Under the pieces are notes generated by a model. The model had not been told where the DNA came from, made no database searches, and saw only the letters and a program-made list of their open reading frames with translations. Position numbers and translations under genes: made by a program. Below are positions 23,501 to 32,079 of a DNA stretch of 64,000 nucleotides, piece by piece (positions within the stretch are counted from its first letter, which is position 1; each line of letters begins with the position of its first letter). Source of the stretch: Zygaena filipendulae (taxonomy: Eukaryota > Arthropoda > Insecta > Lepidoptera > Zygaenidae); the NCBI GenBank assembly GCA_907165275.2, contig OU015652.1, positions 3,735,001 through 3,799,000 of the forward strand, read 5' to 3'.

Positions 23501-23511
23501 AAACTACGTGA
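11367..23511 (+). CDS. Prp31: Prp31, U4/U6 snRNP splicing factor
   Basis: Nine exons (11367-11561, 14743-14878, 15259-15463, 16441-16583, 16928-17112, 17689-17829, 18967-19116, 22410-22637, 23401-23511) splice in frame with GT-AG borders into 497 residues, close to the 499 of human PRPF31. Prp31 binds the U4 5' stem-loop together with the 15.5K protein and bridges U4/U6 to U5 in the tri-snRNP, in the nucleus. The order seen is an acidic N-terminus, NOSIC/coiled-coil region (about 90-190), Nop domain (about 215-335, with SFIAPNITAIVGASTAAKI and LSGFSQAAALPHTGFIY), basic nuclear-localisation stretch (RKKRGGKRVRKMKER, about 355-370) and Prp31_C domain ending in TASSVAFTPLQGLEIVNPQA. The start ATG is chosen because MSLADELLADLEE matches the family N-terminus. 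Introns 1 and 7 exceed 3 kb and carry repeats; no neighbour is linked to its function. Identification is very secure. Confidence 0.97.
11887..12180. mobile_element. TAGTCCGTC-ended MITE, decayed copy
   Basis: Prp31 intron 1. Right half CTGACGGACTAATTAGAATT is clear; the left end is decayed (TTAGTTTGATTGATAAAAAA). See 48132-48424 for the family description. Confidence 0.65.
12201..12214. repeat. LINE target-site duplication, 3' side
   Basis: TTTATCGCTTTTTT, repeated exactly at 14170-14183; merges into the element's poly(T), i.e. poly(A) tail on the minus strand. Confidence 0.85.
12215..14169 (-). mobile_element. 5'-truncated Jockey-like LINE in Prp31 intron 1
   Basis: A minus-strand non-LTR element bounded by a 14-bp target duplication. 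It has a poly(A) tail (T-run at 12215-12225), a short 3' UTR with ATTATATT and a truncated 5' end that opens directly in the ORF2 frame at about 14169. The endonuclease domain and ORF1 are missing. It lies antisense to Prp31, the orientation in which its polyadenylation signal does not cut the host transcript. The open frame and perfect duplication mark it as recent. Confidence 0.9.
12338..14158 (-). CDS. LINE ORF2 reverse transcriptase, N-truncated
   Basis: 606 codons without a stop; there is no true ATG at the 5' end (a TTG) because the frame runs into the truncation. RT motifs appear in order: KAPGFDLIDKKVL (about 168), YRPISLLPILSKLFEKVL (about 228), FLDVQQAFDRVWH (about 298), GVPQGSVLGPVLYTIF (about 353), catalytic FADDTAVLA (about 380) and YLGMHLDRRLTWKKHI (about 456), which is characteristic of the Jockey group. 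The C-terminal region ends RHKILELDS. It would copy RNA into DNA at the target site in an intact element. Without the upstream endonuclease this copy cannot mobilise itself. The wholly open frame implies recent arrival. Confidence 0.9.
   Translation of the reverse strand: MTVSRSPHISMEIRTKILEKRRLRRVWHNSRHASDKTALNKAAKELKHSIIEANNANLEAHLESMTATHTTNYSLWKACRNVDRPVVPKPPIRLPGNKWARSAQDKADAFADHLAKVFTPNATNATSDELDIDTVLTQDFQLDMPLSPTTPKEIMKIIKNMEEGKAPGFDLIDKKVLTELPRNGIMYLTLLFNGVMRTNKFPSIWKVSQVIMLHKPGKPLHNVTSYRPISLLPILSKLFEKVLLRRLLKTLSEESIIPDHQFGFRREHATIEQVHRVCNTIRRAMERKEYCSAAFLDVQQAFDRVWHRGLLYKIKLLLPHIFYGILESYLSERLFQVREGKSVSRFHEIRAGVPQGSVLGPVLYTIFTCDLPQSPEVTVATFADDTAVLATDKCPIKASKILQKSLDEINNWLQKWRINASASKSIHITFTLRKDDCPPVALGDNQLPHSEVVRYLGMHLDRRLTWKKHIQTKRNELNLRYKGLYWLMGRNSKLSIDNKLLIYKTILKPVWTYGIQLWGSACDSNIMMIQRVQNYILKQLSSAPWFITNSEVHKGLGVPTVKEEIKSYCTNYKNRLRCHPNQLAVQLTIPESSGRLKRHKILELDS
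14170..14183. repeat. LINE target-site duplication, 5' side
   Basis: TTTATCGCTTTTTT immediately upstream of the truncated 5' end; partner of 12201-12214. Confidence 0.85.
14743..14878 (+). CDS. Prp31: Prp31 exon 2 (residues 66-111)
   Basis: VLTEIQQNVGNKRKKIEV through AVEIDGEI; acceptor TGTAG, donor A|GTGAGT, phase 1. Confidence 0.95.
15259..15463 (+). CDS. Prp31: Prp31 exon 3 (residues 111-179)
   Basis: TIIHRFVRDKYQKRFPELES through SVTASTTQG, the NOSIC/coiled-coil region; acceptor TTTCAG, donor GG|GTAAGT, phase 2. Confidence 0.95.
15490..15805 (+). mobile_element. Helitron-like element, Prp31 intron 3
   Basis: Begins TCTATACTATAATAAAA after A and ends GCGGGGCACAGCTAG before T. It contains a (TGTC)7 tract at 15610-15638 preceded by GGCCAAAAAAAGTTTTTAGA, a block found inverted at 28800-28860. 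Confidence 0.75.
15943..16172 (-). mobile_element. Helitron-like element, Prp31 intron 3
   Basis: Opposite orientation to its neighbour: CTAGCTGTCCCCCGCGATTT at the left (3' end), TC-type 5' end at about 16172. A|CTAG...GA|T flanks fit the family insertion site. Confidence 0.75.
16441..16583 (+). CDS. Prp31: Prp31 exon 4 (residues 179-227)
   Basis: KLLSDYELCEINEACDMASE through ESRMSFIAPNITAIVG, entry to the Nop domain; acceptor TTGCAG, donor G|GTAAGT, phase 1. Confidence 0.95.
16928..17112 (+). CDS. Prp31: Prp31 exon 5 (residues 227-288)
   Basis: ASTAAKILGVAGGLSKLSRM through SQIVQDTTP, the core of the Nop domain that contacts the U4 snRNA/15.5K complex; acceptor ATCCAG, donor GTGAGT, phase 0. 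Confidence 0.95.
17387..17594 (-). mobile_element. Helitron-like element, Prp31 intron 5
   Basis: Decayed 3' terminus (CTACCTCTCCCCTGCGG), CATCCATC-type repeat at 17476-17500, 5' end AAGGA|T. Confidence 0.65.
17689..17829 (+). CDS. Prp31: Prp31 exon 6 (residues 289-335)
   Basis: ELRYKAAKLVSAKLTLAARV through EKKLDKLQ; markedly GC-rich at third positions compared with exons 1-4. Confidence 0.95.
18967..19116 (+). CDS. Prp31: Prp31 exon 7 (residues 336-385)
   Basis: EPPPVKFVKPLPKPIEQS, then the basic stretch RKKRGGKRVRKMKER (nuclear localisation) and start of Prp31_C; acceptor AACAG, donor GTGAGT. Confidence 0.95.
20211..20282. repeat. Small foldback element
   Basis: AGACAAATAAAAATTAACAT and ATGTTAATTTTTATTCGTCT form near-perfect arms around a 32-bp spacer. 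Confidence 0.7.
20751..20871. mobile_element. GATGGGC MITE, TA duplication, copy 1
   Basis: Ends GATGGGC...CCCATC between TA dinucleotides. It contains two copies of CTTTTATCGGGTTTAAACC-like sequence. A second copy is at 46562-46655. Confidence 0.7.
22071..22266 (+). pseudogene. Decayed LINE ORF2 C-terminus
   Basis: Fragments DDSVKVAGR, MREAQDRSL and the end block CTTGGGGAGGCCTATGTCCA GCAGTGGA (two runs) match the C-terminal tail common to RTE-like lepidopteran ORF2 proteins (…EAYVQQW-type ending). Stops, frameshifts and about 50 bp of inserted sequence break it. Confidence 0.6.
22410..22637 (+). CDS. Prp31: Prp31 exon 8 (residues 386-461)
   Basis: IEDDAYQEDLGYTRGTIG through SGTASSVAFTPLQ, Prp31_C domain; very GC-rich; acceptor ATCAG, donor GTCAGT, phase 0. 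Confidence 0.95.
22660..22745 (+). mobile_element. TAGTCCGTC MITE, left half only
   Basis: TTTTTAGTCCGCCGTGTAGA then ACGTGATCAGAAAATAACG; the right half is missing. Prp31 intron 8. Confidence 0.6.
23149..23339 (+). mobile_element. Helitron-like element, Prp31 intron 8
   Basis: TCTTTATTTAATTATAAATG start, CAAGGAACAGCTAG|T end, about 60 bp before the last acceptor. Confidence 0.7.
23401..23511 (+). CDS. Prp31: Prp31 exon 9 (residues 462-497, stop)
   Basis: GLEIVNPQAAETRVSDANAK then YFSNASGFLSVGKKT and TGA; acceptor CAACAG. Confidence 0.95.
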   Translation, partial: GLEIVNPQAAETRVSDANAKYFSNASGFLSVGKKTT

Positions 23512-23593
23512 ATCAAATAGTTCAAGAGACTGCACTAGTATAATGAGTACCCTCATAATTGTATTTAATTTTTGCGATGTAAGTTAGTTTATT

Positions 23594-23607
23594 AATAAAT
23601 AAATAAA
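23594..23607 (+). terminator. Prp31 polyadenylation signals
   Basis: Overlapping AATAAATAAATAAA 83-96 bp after the stop codon gives a short 3' UTR. Confidence 0.7.
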
Positions 23608-23740
23608 ATGTAAATATATAATTGCATTTTGGTTTTGTTATTTTTAAATACCTACCTAAATTGCGAACTATGCGAGAGATTGTGTGGATTCTTTCTTCTT
23701 TTAATTCAATTCTATAGTTCTATAGTAGTATTACAGTAAT

Positions 23741-23960
23741 GTGGTAAAGTTTGTAAGTTCGGATGTCATGGGTGACCTTTGGAACTACTGAACAGATTCT
23801 AAACATTATTTCACTGATATGATGCTGCAGTATTCCTGAGTGTCACAGGACAGGTATACTTTTAGAGTTCCAGAGGGAGTCCCAAAATTTACCCGGGCGA
23901 AACCGACAGGAACTCCAAAGTAGCCTAATTTACTCCTTATAACATCAGCTAATTGGCTAC
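23741..23960 (+). repeat. Diverged repeat, sister of 3806-3995
   Basis: GTTTGTAAGTTCGGATGTC and GGAACTACTGAACAGATTCT are shared; a decayed Helitron-like 3' region (CCCGGGCGAAACCGACAGG) follows. Confidence 0.5.
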
Positions 23961-23970
23961 TTGACAAAAA

Positions 23971-24270
23971 AATTTTTTTTAGTCCGTCATGTAGATTAGT
24001 AAAAAATATTGGACACATATTTTTTCTTTTTTTACGTAATCAAAAAATAACAGAGATACATTGAGTTGAAATCTCGCGTGACGTCACAACTCAGTGCGGT
24101 TTGTATGGCGCTTATAATGAATATTGACGTCACGAGCCCCCCACCCTAAACTTTAATGCGCTTTATCTATGTTCATTTTTATTAAATTGAAAAAGCAAAA
24201 AATACGTGTCTATTATTATTTTATTTTCTAACTGACGGACTAATTAGAATTTTGATTTTCATAACTTGGA
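23971..24270. mobile_element. TAGTCCGTC MITE, full-length copy
   Basis: TAGTCCGTCATGTAGATTAG at the left, CTGACGGACTAATTAGAATT at the right, with two internal TGACGTCA palindromes. Confidence 0.75.
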
Positions 24271-25540
24271 GAATACCCAATTACTACTGGATTATTGGAC
24301 GTTTTACGCACATACATTTCGGCCATTAATTTTTATTTATGTAGATTTACATGTGACTGGTAGATCAACAAGGTATAAAAAGTCATTACCTATTCAATGA
24401 GTAATCTAACATTATATTATTATGTATTTCGTTATCGCGCAACGCGATACGCTTAATAGGTCGTTGATAGATTTACCTACGTCTAGTACTAGTATAGTAA
24501 TAAATTAATTATCTGTGCATCTAGTGACGGGAAGCTGTCCGTCACATCAACTCTTAGCATTCGTGTAGGTATATAATACTTTGTTATGTTACACTGCATC
24601 GGTTACACGACGGCGGCGTCTAGTTCATTGACATCAATTATTGTGAACATGGCAGTAGCACAGTGCAAACATCTAAACAGTGCTCCAATGTAACAATAAA
24701 GATACGGAGGCAAAATATTATTTGTGACCCGCAACACTAACACAACTAAAGGTACGTTTAAATGCTGAACGAAAAACCAGAAAACGATAAAGTTTCAAAA
24801 CTAAATCAAATATTACCTATTAATATAGGAACTATCTAACCGCTAACGTCTATTCTATGGTGAGCTCAAAAAGTTTTTTGATGTGTCTCAGTTATATGAT
24901 TGTGTTTGCTTGATTGGCATATTTAACTATAATCCGCTATAAAGCCATAGAGAAATTCTGGATTACAATAGACTACGTACCCAATATAATAATAATAAGC
25001 TCTTTTAAAATGTTTCCGTTGACCGACTGTAAGGTTATTTAGACTATCCCAGTTACGTTTTAAAAAGTACCGTGACTTTTCTCACAAAAACTGAACCAAC
25101 ATAATACTAGTAGCTTGCGAATTTTTGGCAATCCAACAATCTAACACTATAGTGTAAAATCACTATAGCGATTCAGATTTTTTTAAATAGACATACCTAC
25201 CTCAATTATTTGACGTACCTAGGTATTCTACCTATTTATTTTCTTAGGTAATTATTTATGTAGGTATGTCCGGGCTAAACTTCAGAACGGCTGCTGTACG
25301 AATCAAGGTGGCAGAACTTATTTTAACACTTAACGAATTGTTTGTAAGAGACAATATAGGCCGTACAGTCACCATCAGGAATATCAGGAATATATTTAAT
25401 CACTTTTGAGTTTTGACAGTTATTGTATCAAAGCGTCAGTTGCCATATTGAAAAAAGAAGATATAGAAGTTCTACGACTGACAAAAGTGTTTACATATTT
25501 TTGATGCTGGCTGTCCCTATTTTAGTGCAGAAACCTTTCA
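24271..25540. other. No gene seen
   Basis: AT-rich with TAGGTA/TACCTA motifs. A slightly GC-richer patch at 24590-24720 (ACGACGGCGGCGTCTAG) holds no ORF of note. Confidence 0.5.
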
Positions 25541-25820
25541 CGACACGATTAGCGTAGTAGGTCACCATGCCTGCCCGCTAATCAAGAGGTTCCGAGTTCA
25601 ATTTCCGGTGGGGGTGCACTTTGTGTGATGAACACAGGGGTTCCACTTTCCAGTCTGGGTGTGTTAATATAATATCTATAGTATAATATTATATAATTAT
25701 GTAATTCTATGTAGTATATACCACGTTTGCTTAGTTTCCACGACACAAGCTAATAATAATAACTTACTGTGGGATCAAGTGTAGATCTGTGTGTTGTGGA
25801 GTGTATTATTATTATTATTT
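25541..25820 (+). mobile_element. tRNA-derived SINE
   Basis: Begins CGACACGATTAGCGTAGTAG and has a B-box-like GAGTTCAATTTCC, the GGGGTGCACTTTGTGTGATG block and a (TTA)n tail. Same family as 52493-52767; the promoter boxes are diverged. Confidence 0.75.
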
Positions 25821-27196
25821 TAAAACAATAAGGATATTTTCTTAACATTTTTTTTTACGATGCGCTTTCTTCTCCGCAACAGAACCCTACCTGTGTGTGG
25901 TCCAAGATGCACTTGGCGGATTTTCGCATTTATAATAGCACTGTCTAAGCGAAAGCTTGTATATGAAATTAATACAGTAATACAAGGAGATTCCATTTTG
26001 AATGTGTTATAACTTCCTGGCCACTTTAATTTATCACTATAGCTATAAAAATAGTTTTTATCACAAATTAGGCAACCCATCTTTCTTTCGTTTTTTATAT
26101 TTATTAAAGCTGGTATTACTTTTTTCCATAGGTATACGTAACGTTACGTACGGTTACGTAAGAAACTACATATTATTTAATACTTTATGTAGAATCAGAA
26201 ATAATTATGTGGGTACTGACTACAGCTGACTTTTTGGCTGTTGCTAGTGATCCGTTAAACGGACGAAAAATATAATTGTATCTACGCTAAATGCAAATAT
26301 ATCTTAATTTCCTATCATTTTGATAGATTCTTTTTCCTTCAGTTTTATTATTCAAGATTTAATAATTAACATACCTCCCATTACGAGGTTTTTTTCATCT
26401 TTATATCATCGTTCATCAGGCAAAGCTTGCGTACCTAGTTGTAGGTAGGCATCCCAAACATGTTTATATGGCTCATTGGCTGAATTTTATAAAAAAATCA
26501 AACCAAACGCACAAATTATCTTAATTAAATTCTCACCAGAAGACATGAATTTCGCCAAAGGGATTTGTAAAATCATACACGTGAACAATTAAAATTAGCC
26601 ATGTATTTGAATAGAGTGAAAGTAGAAATCCAACGCTTGACTTATGCCGTATATTCTATAACCGGAGCTTCGCATTTATTTTCAGTCCATTACCATTTGT
26701 TACATAGATACAGTATGTTTCTATTGGCATCGTGGTCATTTCGATGGCATTTGAAGTCATGTTTTGCACGCGGCTTGTTATGTCGGTAAAGTTGGCAGGC
26801 ATCGGGAAAATTGTCCATAGGTATTTCAGGCAATCTAGACTGGGGATACTTTCACCGATTACCTAGTTTATGCATTTGCATTCGCTCTTAGCATTGGTAT
26901 GACACGCCCTTTATATATCGGGCTTTTATTATAATAAAAGCATCTAGAAATAATTGAAATTGTCACGAAAATTATAATAGGTATGTAGCTGATAGCTATA
27001 CTTAGTATATAGTTACTTACCTATTTTAAAATTTTGTATATTTTTTGTAGTTTCTCTTTCTCTCGTGTGTTTACCGATTTCATTATTGGGTCTTAAACTT
27101 ACTTAAGTTTTCAATCCTTAAAGGGAATCGTCATTGCTACGCTAGTAGGGTAGGTATAATAAGATTAAACAAGGACTTATTGAACCCGTGATACAT
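25821..27196. other. No gene seen
   Basis: The ORF at 25820-26080 (-) has a basic tail but no domain, start context or splice sites that convince. Otherwise AT-rich. Confidence 0.5.
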
Positions 27197-27200
27197 AGTT

Positions 27201-27436
27201 GGACGCAGATAAGCAATAACATGTTAACCTACAAAACGAAGTTATTGATTCAGAACGATTTATTGAGATTTAGAGAACGTTTTTTTAATTATGTGTTTAC
27301 CTCATTACATTGTTTAAATATGTAACTAAATATTGAACATAAAAATTCTTGACACAAAATGGCGCTATAATTTTAAAACTTTATTTACTCAAAATTTCTC
27401 CAGTGTGGGTTAACACACTATTGCTTATCTATGTCC
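27201..27436. mobile_element. GGACGCAGATAAGCAATA MITE, copy 1 (TSD AGTT)
   Basis: 236 bp with TIRs GGACGCAGATAAGCAATAAC / GGACATAGATAAGCAATAGT, flanked exactly by AGTT (27197-27200 and 27437-27440). Full family description at 41462-41699. Confidence 0.85.
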
Positions 27437-27626
27437 AGTTAATGTTTACACGTTACTAATAAAACTATAAATGGAAGCACTAAATCATAGAGATTAAGCT
27501 CAAGGATACTTGTGTATAGATCCTCCACTTTATTATCAACAACCCCAATACACGTACCTATAGGTACTTTATTAAGGTTTTCCTAATATTTACATATATT
27601 ATAATATTATTATAATTAAAACCTAA

Positions 27627-28120
27627 TGGTAAGTTCACACGCGTGCGTTCAACTCTACATTCAACGTGCACATTCACATTCACGAGCGTGTAAACGGTAC
27701 GCCCGAGCCCGTGAACGCGCCTGTGAACGTGAATGCCGCGAATCGGGCAAGTGTCGGTTTTTTGGCAAAGTTCAAAGGATGAATGTGCGGGCGCCCGGTG
27801 ACTGTTTACACGCGCGCGGGCAGTCAGTCTGTCCCGCGCTTTCGCGACGAGTGGATCTTCATTCAACGTTGCTAAGAAAGTCGCTACGATCGGATATTAC
27901 AATCGTTCATAATTTTGTTCCTTTTTCCAATAAAAATAAGTTAAGCCAAAGGATATGGCAGCAACAACACCGAGATCCTCGCTGCTCGCCATTCTGGCAC
28001 TGACTGACACGACGGCGTGCGTGTAAACAGCTTGAATGTCCGCCGGCCCGGGACGGGCTGCATGCCGCGCAGCCCGCCAGGCAGCCCGCCGGGCTGCACG
28101 GCGCGCGTGTGAACGTAGCA
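27627..28120 (-). mobile_element. Harbinger-type deletion derivative, TAA duplication
   Basis: Ends TGGTAAGTTCACACGCG and TGCTACGTTCACACGCG (inverted) are flanked by TAA (27624-27626, 28121-28123), the 3-bp TWA duplication of PIF/Harbinger elements. On the minus strand a short frame at 27887-27979 reads MASSEDLGVVAAISFG then LTYFYWKKEQNYERL and stops, resembling the extreme N-terminus of a transposase with the rest deleted. The element is strongly GC-rich (repeated TTTACACGCGCG and GGCGGGCTGC blocks) compared with its flanks. Confidence 0.65.
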
Positions 28121-28461
28121 TAATATGTTTACTCTACGTTTATGTTATTTCTTACCTAATGTTTCAAACGGTAGGTATTATACATATTAGGAAAGTGTCA
28201 CTTGGCGTCCGTTCCAAAAAAAATAACTGTGTGTCACTTATTTCCGTTGATATTTAAAATATTTCGTAACCATAGATTATTATGAAAGTTGAAAAGATTA
28301 TTATGAAAGTTGAAATAATAGGTATTCAAGGGCATAAACACAAATAAATTTATTTGTGTAGATATACTGTAGGTTCTCTCTCTAACAAAGTGCAAATAAT
28401 AAGCTCTACATAGCGCTTGATGCATTTGCATCGTGTTTGCAATTGTTGAATTTATGAATAA

Positions 28462-28646
28462 CTAGCTGTGCCCCGCGGTAACTTCGGAGTTCTCGCGGGA
28501 ATTCCGGAATAAAAGTACCCCATGTGGTTCTCTGTACCTCTGACAACGTCCATGCAAATTTTATCCAAATCCGTTCAGCCGTTTTTGCTTGATTGAGTAA
28601 CAAACATCCAAACATCCACACCTTCACATTAATAATATTAGTAGGA
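28462..28646 (-). mobile_element. Helitron-like element
   Basis: A|CTAGCTGTGCCCCGCGG on the left, AATAATATTAGTAGGA|T on the right; well preserved at both termini. Confidence 0.8.
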
Positions 28647-28669
28647 TGACCAGCATTTTTTTTTAATGT

Positions 28670-28880
28670 CTCGAGTTCCAGATGGAATTTCAAATAAATC
28701 AAAACATGAGTATCTAAGTTAGACGCTTATAGCAATACAACAAAAAAAACCGCATTCAATTTGGTGCAGCAGTTTTTGCGTAGCACGAATACAAACTTAC
28801 AGACAGACAGACAGACAGACAAAAATTCTAAAAACGGTATTTTTGGCTTCTATATCACTCATAGAGTCGCCTAAATTAAT
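28670..28880. repeat. (GACA)n-bearing repeat
   Basis: (CAGA)n at 28800-28820 followed by TTCTAAAAACGGTATTTTTG. It is the reverse-complement counterpart of the block at 15580-15640, so probably part of a related Helitron-like element. Confidence 0.5.
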
Positions 28881-30019
28881 TTTTTCTTATTTATCTCGCA
28901 TGTACAGACATCGACCTGATACAATTTTATTATACGTATATGTACAATTAATATTATTATATTCTTTAGCATGATGCCGCCGTTTTCGTTATAGAAAACT
29001 AAAATGTTATTATATACTTATACTTATTAGTGAGCTTGAGATTATCAAATTGAATACCTACACCATAGTACACTACGTTTTTACGAAATTGCGGTTTCTA
29101 TCTGTCTGTGGACAAGAAGGTATCTATCTTCAAGTAATTTTTATCTATAGGTAGATAATAGTAAAGAGTTACACTCCAAAAGTTTATCCAAAATAATAAT
29201 TACAAATAATACCTACAATATTTTCAAACAATTTTTTTAGAAAAATGAGATCTTACTTACATTCGATCTCGTAATTCGTGACAACCTAGTTTTATTGGTC
29301 CATGGTGACAACTGACAACAACTAGGTATCTTATCAAATGGGTTCAATAGCTGTACTTGCTCGTTGCACGTAATTTATGTACTCGCCTATATACAAACTG
29401 TAGGTTCCATAACAGGAAACGTCCTGTCATTAATATTGACAGCTTTGACAGCGAATGTAGCACAACGACAACACGATATTTTTTTTGTAGACTTAAGTAC
29501 CGACGTATAAGTACGTACGTGACCTCAGAACAGCTAGGACATCAACCCCGTTCAGTATGATAACTATATTAACTAGTGTCGCCGGGTGATTTTCGGACAC
29601 AAAATGAGTACCTACATCACGCACAAAAATATTCATCAACACAACGAAATGTGTGAAACGCCGTTTGGTTACGTTTTAATTAATCACTGTCTACGAAATT
29701 GACAGTTTTGGTGGGTAGGTAATATTTTTGAAAATATAGGTAGGTACTTGGCATGCCACTCAATGAAAATTTGGGGAAAGTTAATAGTTATAGATCATTT
29801 GCTCTAACTTCATTAGTAATAATGACAAGCCTGTTCCGCCAACATGGCCTCTCTACCTAATATCTATATTATTTTCTCTGTGTACGTAACTGTTGAGTAA
29901 CATTTCATTATTAATTAACTACCTAATACCTACTTGCATACAATCTATCACCCCCTTTGTGCCCTTGGCGTTTTATTTCACTGAGTATAAAATACTAGAA
30001 GGATTATCTAATGTGTATA
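28881..30019. other. No gene seen
   Basis: AT-rich with many TAGGTA/TACCTA motifs. The ORF at 29357-29560 lacks recognisable features. Confidence 0.5.
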
Positions 30020-30472
30020 GGGGAAAGTGGGGGGGATTCGTACACTTTTCACTTTGAGCCCTATAGCAGAAAAACTAAACGCTATTTGAAAACAATTTGA
30101 GCATTGCTAGATTGTTTATGTATTTGCCTACAATTTCTCCTTAGACGACTTGTTCATAGAAAGAAGCGTGGCCAAGCTATAACGATTTAAAAAAAAATGG
30201 AAATCGTACTAATGTACCCCACACACGGGGTAGCTTCGTACATGGGTTGGGGTGCCTCCGTACATCATGATTAATAATGCTATTTATAGAAAATGCAACG
30301 TTTATTGAGATCAAAATTTCACAGAATCACTTATTATTAAGTACTTAAGTACTTAAAAATAAAATTAGTTAACCTCTTTGTTTTAAAATTATTTAAATTA
30401 TTATGTCCTATAGGAACTAATCAACATTATTTACCATTAGGGTAACAAGTCATAATATTTTTATGAATCTAC

Positions 30473-31049
30473 TTATTGCACATTGTACATAGACAGATCT
30501 TTTTGAAAGCTAAATATATCAGCTGTTCTTGCTGTAGAAGCAGATTTGGGTTCCGGCAATATACATACTATGTCTGATATGTAAACAGTACCTTCATCTG
30601 TGTTATTGGGAAAAACAAATTTCCAGGTGCCGGGTTTCTTTCTTAAAAATGAAACTTTGTACTCAGTGGGACTATATTTGGTAATCACCTGACCAACATA
30701 GTGTTTGACAGACTTTTTCTTCTCGAACTTCACTAGGATAAAACTTTTATCATTTACAAATTCAGTTAAAACTGGGTTTTCGTTCTCCACATCAGATCCT
30801 TCATCAATCTCTTCAAGAACAGGAACTTTCTCTTAAACTCATGTCAGTCTCATCTTCACTTTCAGCATCTGTACTTTGCTTCTTTCTCTTTAGTTTACTT
30901 AATATATCTTTACCCGATATCAAATTTAATGCCCTCTTCATCTCTTTAGCCCTTTGTTTTCGCTCTTGCTCTTGCTTCTTCAACTGTTTTATTTTTTCTA
31001 TTTCTTCTAGCCTTTTTTTTTCGGGAGTATCTGTGTAAAGCAAACACAC
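30473..31049 (-). pseudogene. Pogo transposase C-terminal part, frameshifted
   Basis: Reading from 31049 down: LLYTDTPEKKRLEEIEKIKQ (charged helix) and ALNLISGKDILSKLKRKKQ, then a frame change near 30825-30840, after which VPVLEEIDEGSDVENENPVL continues through GQVITKYSPTEYKVSFLRKK and FVFPNNTDEGTVYISDIVCI to a stop at 30473. This is the tail found after the catalytic core in insect pogo/Tigger-like transposases. The open second frame starts at 30790. Confidence 0.7.
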
Positions 31050-31254
31050 GTTGTAAAGAGTTATTTCTCTCTTCCTCAGAAGACTTTTTCGACTTCGTCA
31101 AGCGGCTTTCAAGTGTGGTAGGTTTTACGTCATATTTTTCTGAAGATTTTCTGATGGACAATGTTTTATTTAGGACTTCTTTAATCGCAGACTGCATAGC
31201 AACTTCACCGACCTCCCCTGATCTTGTCCCTTTTTTAACATATACTCGCGGCAT
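30946..31254 (-). pseudogene. Pogo transposase N-terminal HTH (psq) part
   Basis: MPRVYVKKGTRSGEVGEVAM starts the frame. AIKEVLNKTLSIRKSSEKYD then VKPTTLESRL forms a psq-type helix-turn-helix (residues about 17-57) that would bind the transposon ends. Beyond about residue 70 the frame leaves homology: the true continuation is the other frame at 31049, so the catalytic-core deletion junction lies near 31040-31060. The start is a true ATG with CCGCGAGTATA context. Confidence 0.75.
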
Positions 31255-31928
31255 GGTCCTGTAAACAATGTTTTCTTAGAAACAACATGTTATGGGGTAC
31301 ATTCGTACAGTACGAATCCACCCGGTTCATACCTGTACGAAGCTCCCCCAACCAAGAAATTCGACTAATATATTGAAAATAAAAAGTAACTGTTGAGATT
31401 ATCATTAAGTAAATATCGAAATAATAAACTTAATTATGTACCCAAACACCACAAAGGGTCAGTTTATTGATGGCAGCAAAACTTATATAAGATAAACACG
31501 TTTCAACTTGCATATAAAAACTACTTACGCGAAGCAAAAACTCGTAACGTCCTGTCACATTGAAGCCGGCGGCCGCACTGGTGAGCCACTCCGCGGTTAG
31601 ATTATGCGTGTGAGTGGGCATCATACACACAGATACGAAGGCGCCACTATGTTGCGTATTCGAGTTATGGCCGTTGAACGAATGCTCCCGGTGTACGAAT
31701 CCCCCCCACTTTCCCCTACCTAATGGAGTACGCACCCAAGGCGGTCTTTTTACCATTATATAACGCTAAGCGATTTGCGATTGCGATATCCATCTACCGT
31801 ATAAATAATGACATGTGTAAGCACCTAGGATACCTATGTTTTTTTTTTTAAGTTTATCTCGTGTATGAATGTTGTAGTTAGATCTACATGAGATAATTTG
31901 TTTTGTTTCATACCAATTTTATGGCTAA

Positions 31929-32079
31929 CTAGCTGTGCCCCGCGGTTTCACCCGCGTGAGGTTTGGCCTTTGCGGACGCAGGCAAAACAACCCGCCAAAG
32001 TTTCATCACAATCGGACCAATGATTTCGAAACGCATAGAGGACAGTCATACAAACATTCATTTTTATTTATAAAGAAGA
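31929..32079 (-). mobile_element. Helitron-like element, short copy
   Basis: A|CTAGCTGTGCCCCGCGGTTT, internal GTTTCATCACAATCGGACC, ends TAAAGAAGA|T. The CCCGCGGGAATTCC block is missing. Confidence 0.7.

Larger units (their letters stand above)
30020..31716 (-). mobile_element. Pogo-type transposon, internally deleted
   Basis: 1697 bp between perfect 25-bp inverted ends GGGGAAAGTGGGGGGGATTC GTACA (read in two runs), flanked by TA. On the minus strand it encodes an N-terminal psq-type helix-turn-helix and a C-terminal tail, but the DDE catalytic core that should lie between is absent. Subterminal CGTACA motifs cluster near both ends. The nearly intact TIRs suggest it is mobilisable in trans by a full-length relative. 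Confidence 0.85.

Noticed and set aside
25820..26080. Possible basic small protein
   Set aside because: Frame begins and ends in AT-rich DNA with no splice or start support and no recognisable motif.
27558..28121. Arginine-rich overlapping ORFs on both strands
   Set aside because: They arise from the GC-rich, CG-repeat interior of the Harbinger-type element; only the short MASSEDLG stub resembles a transposase.
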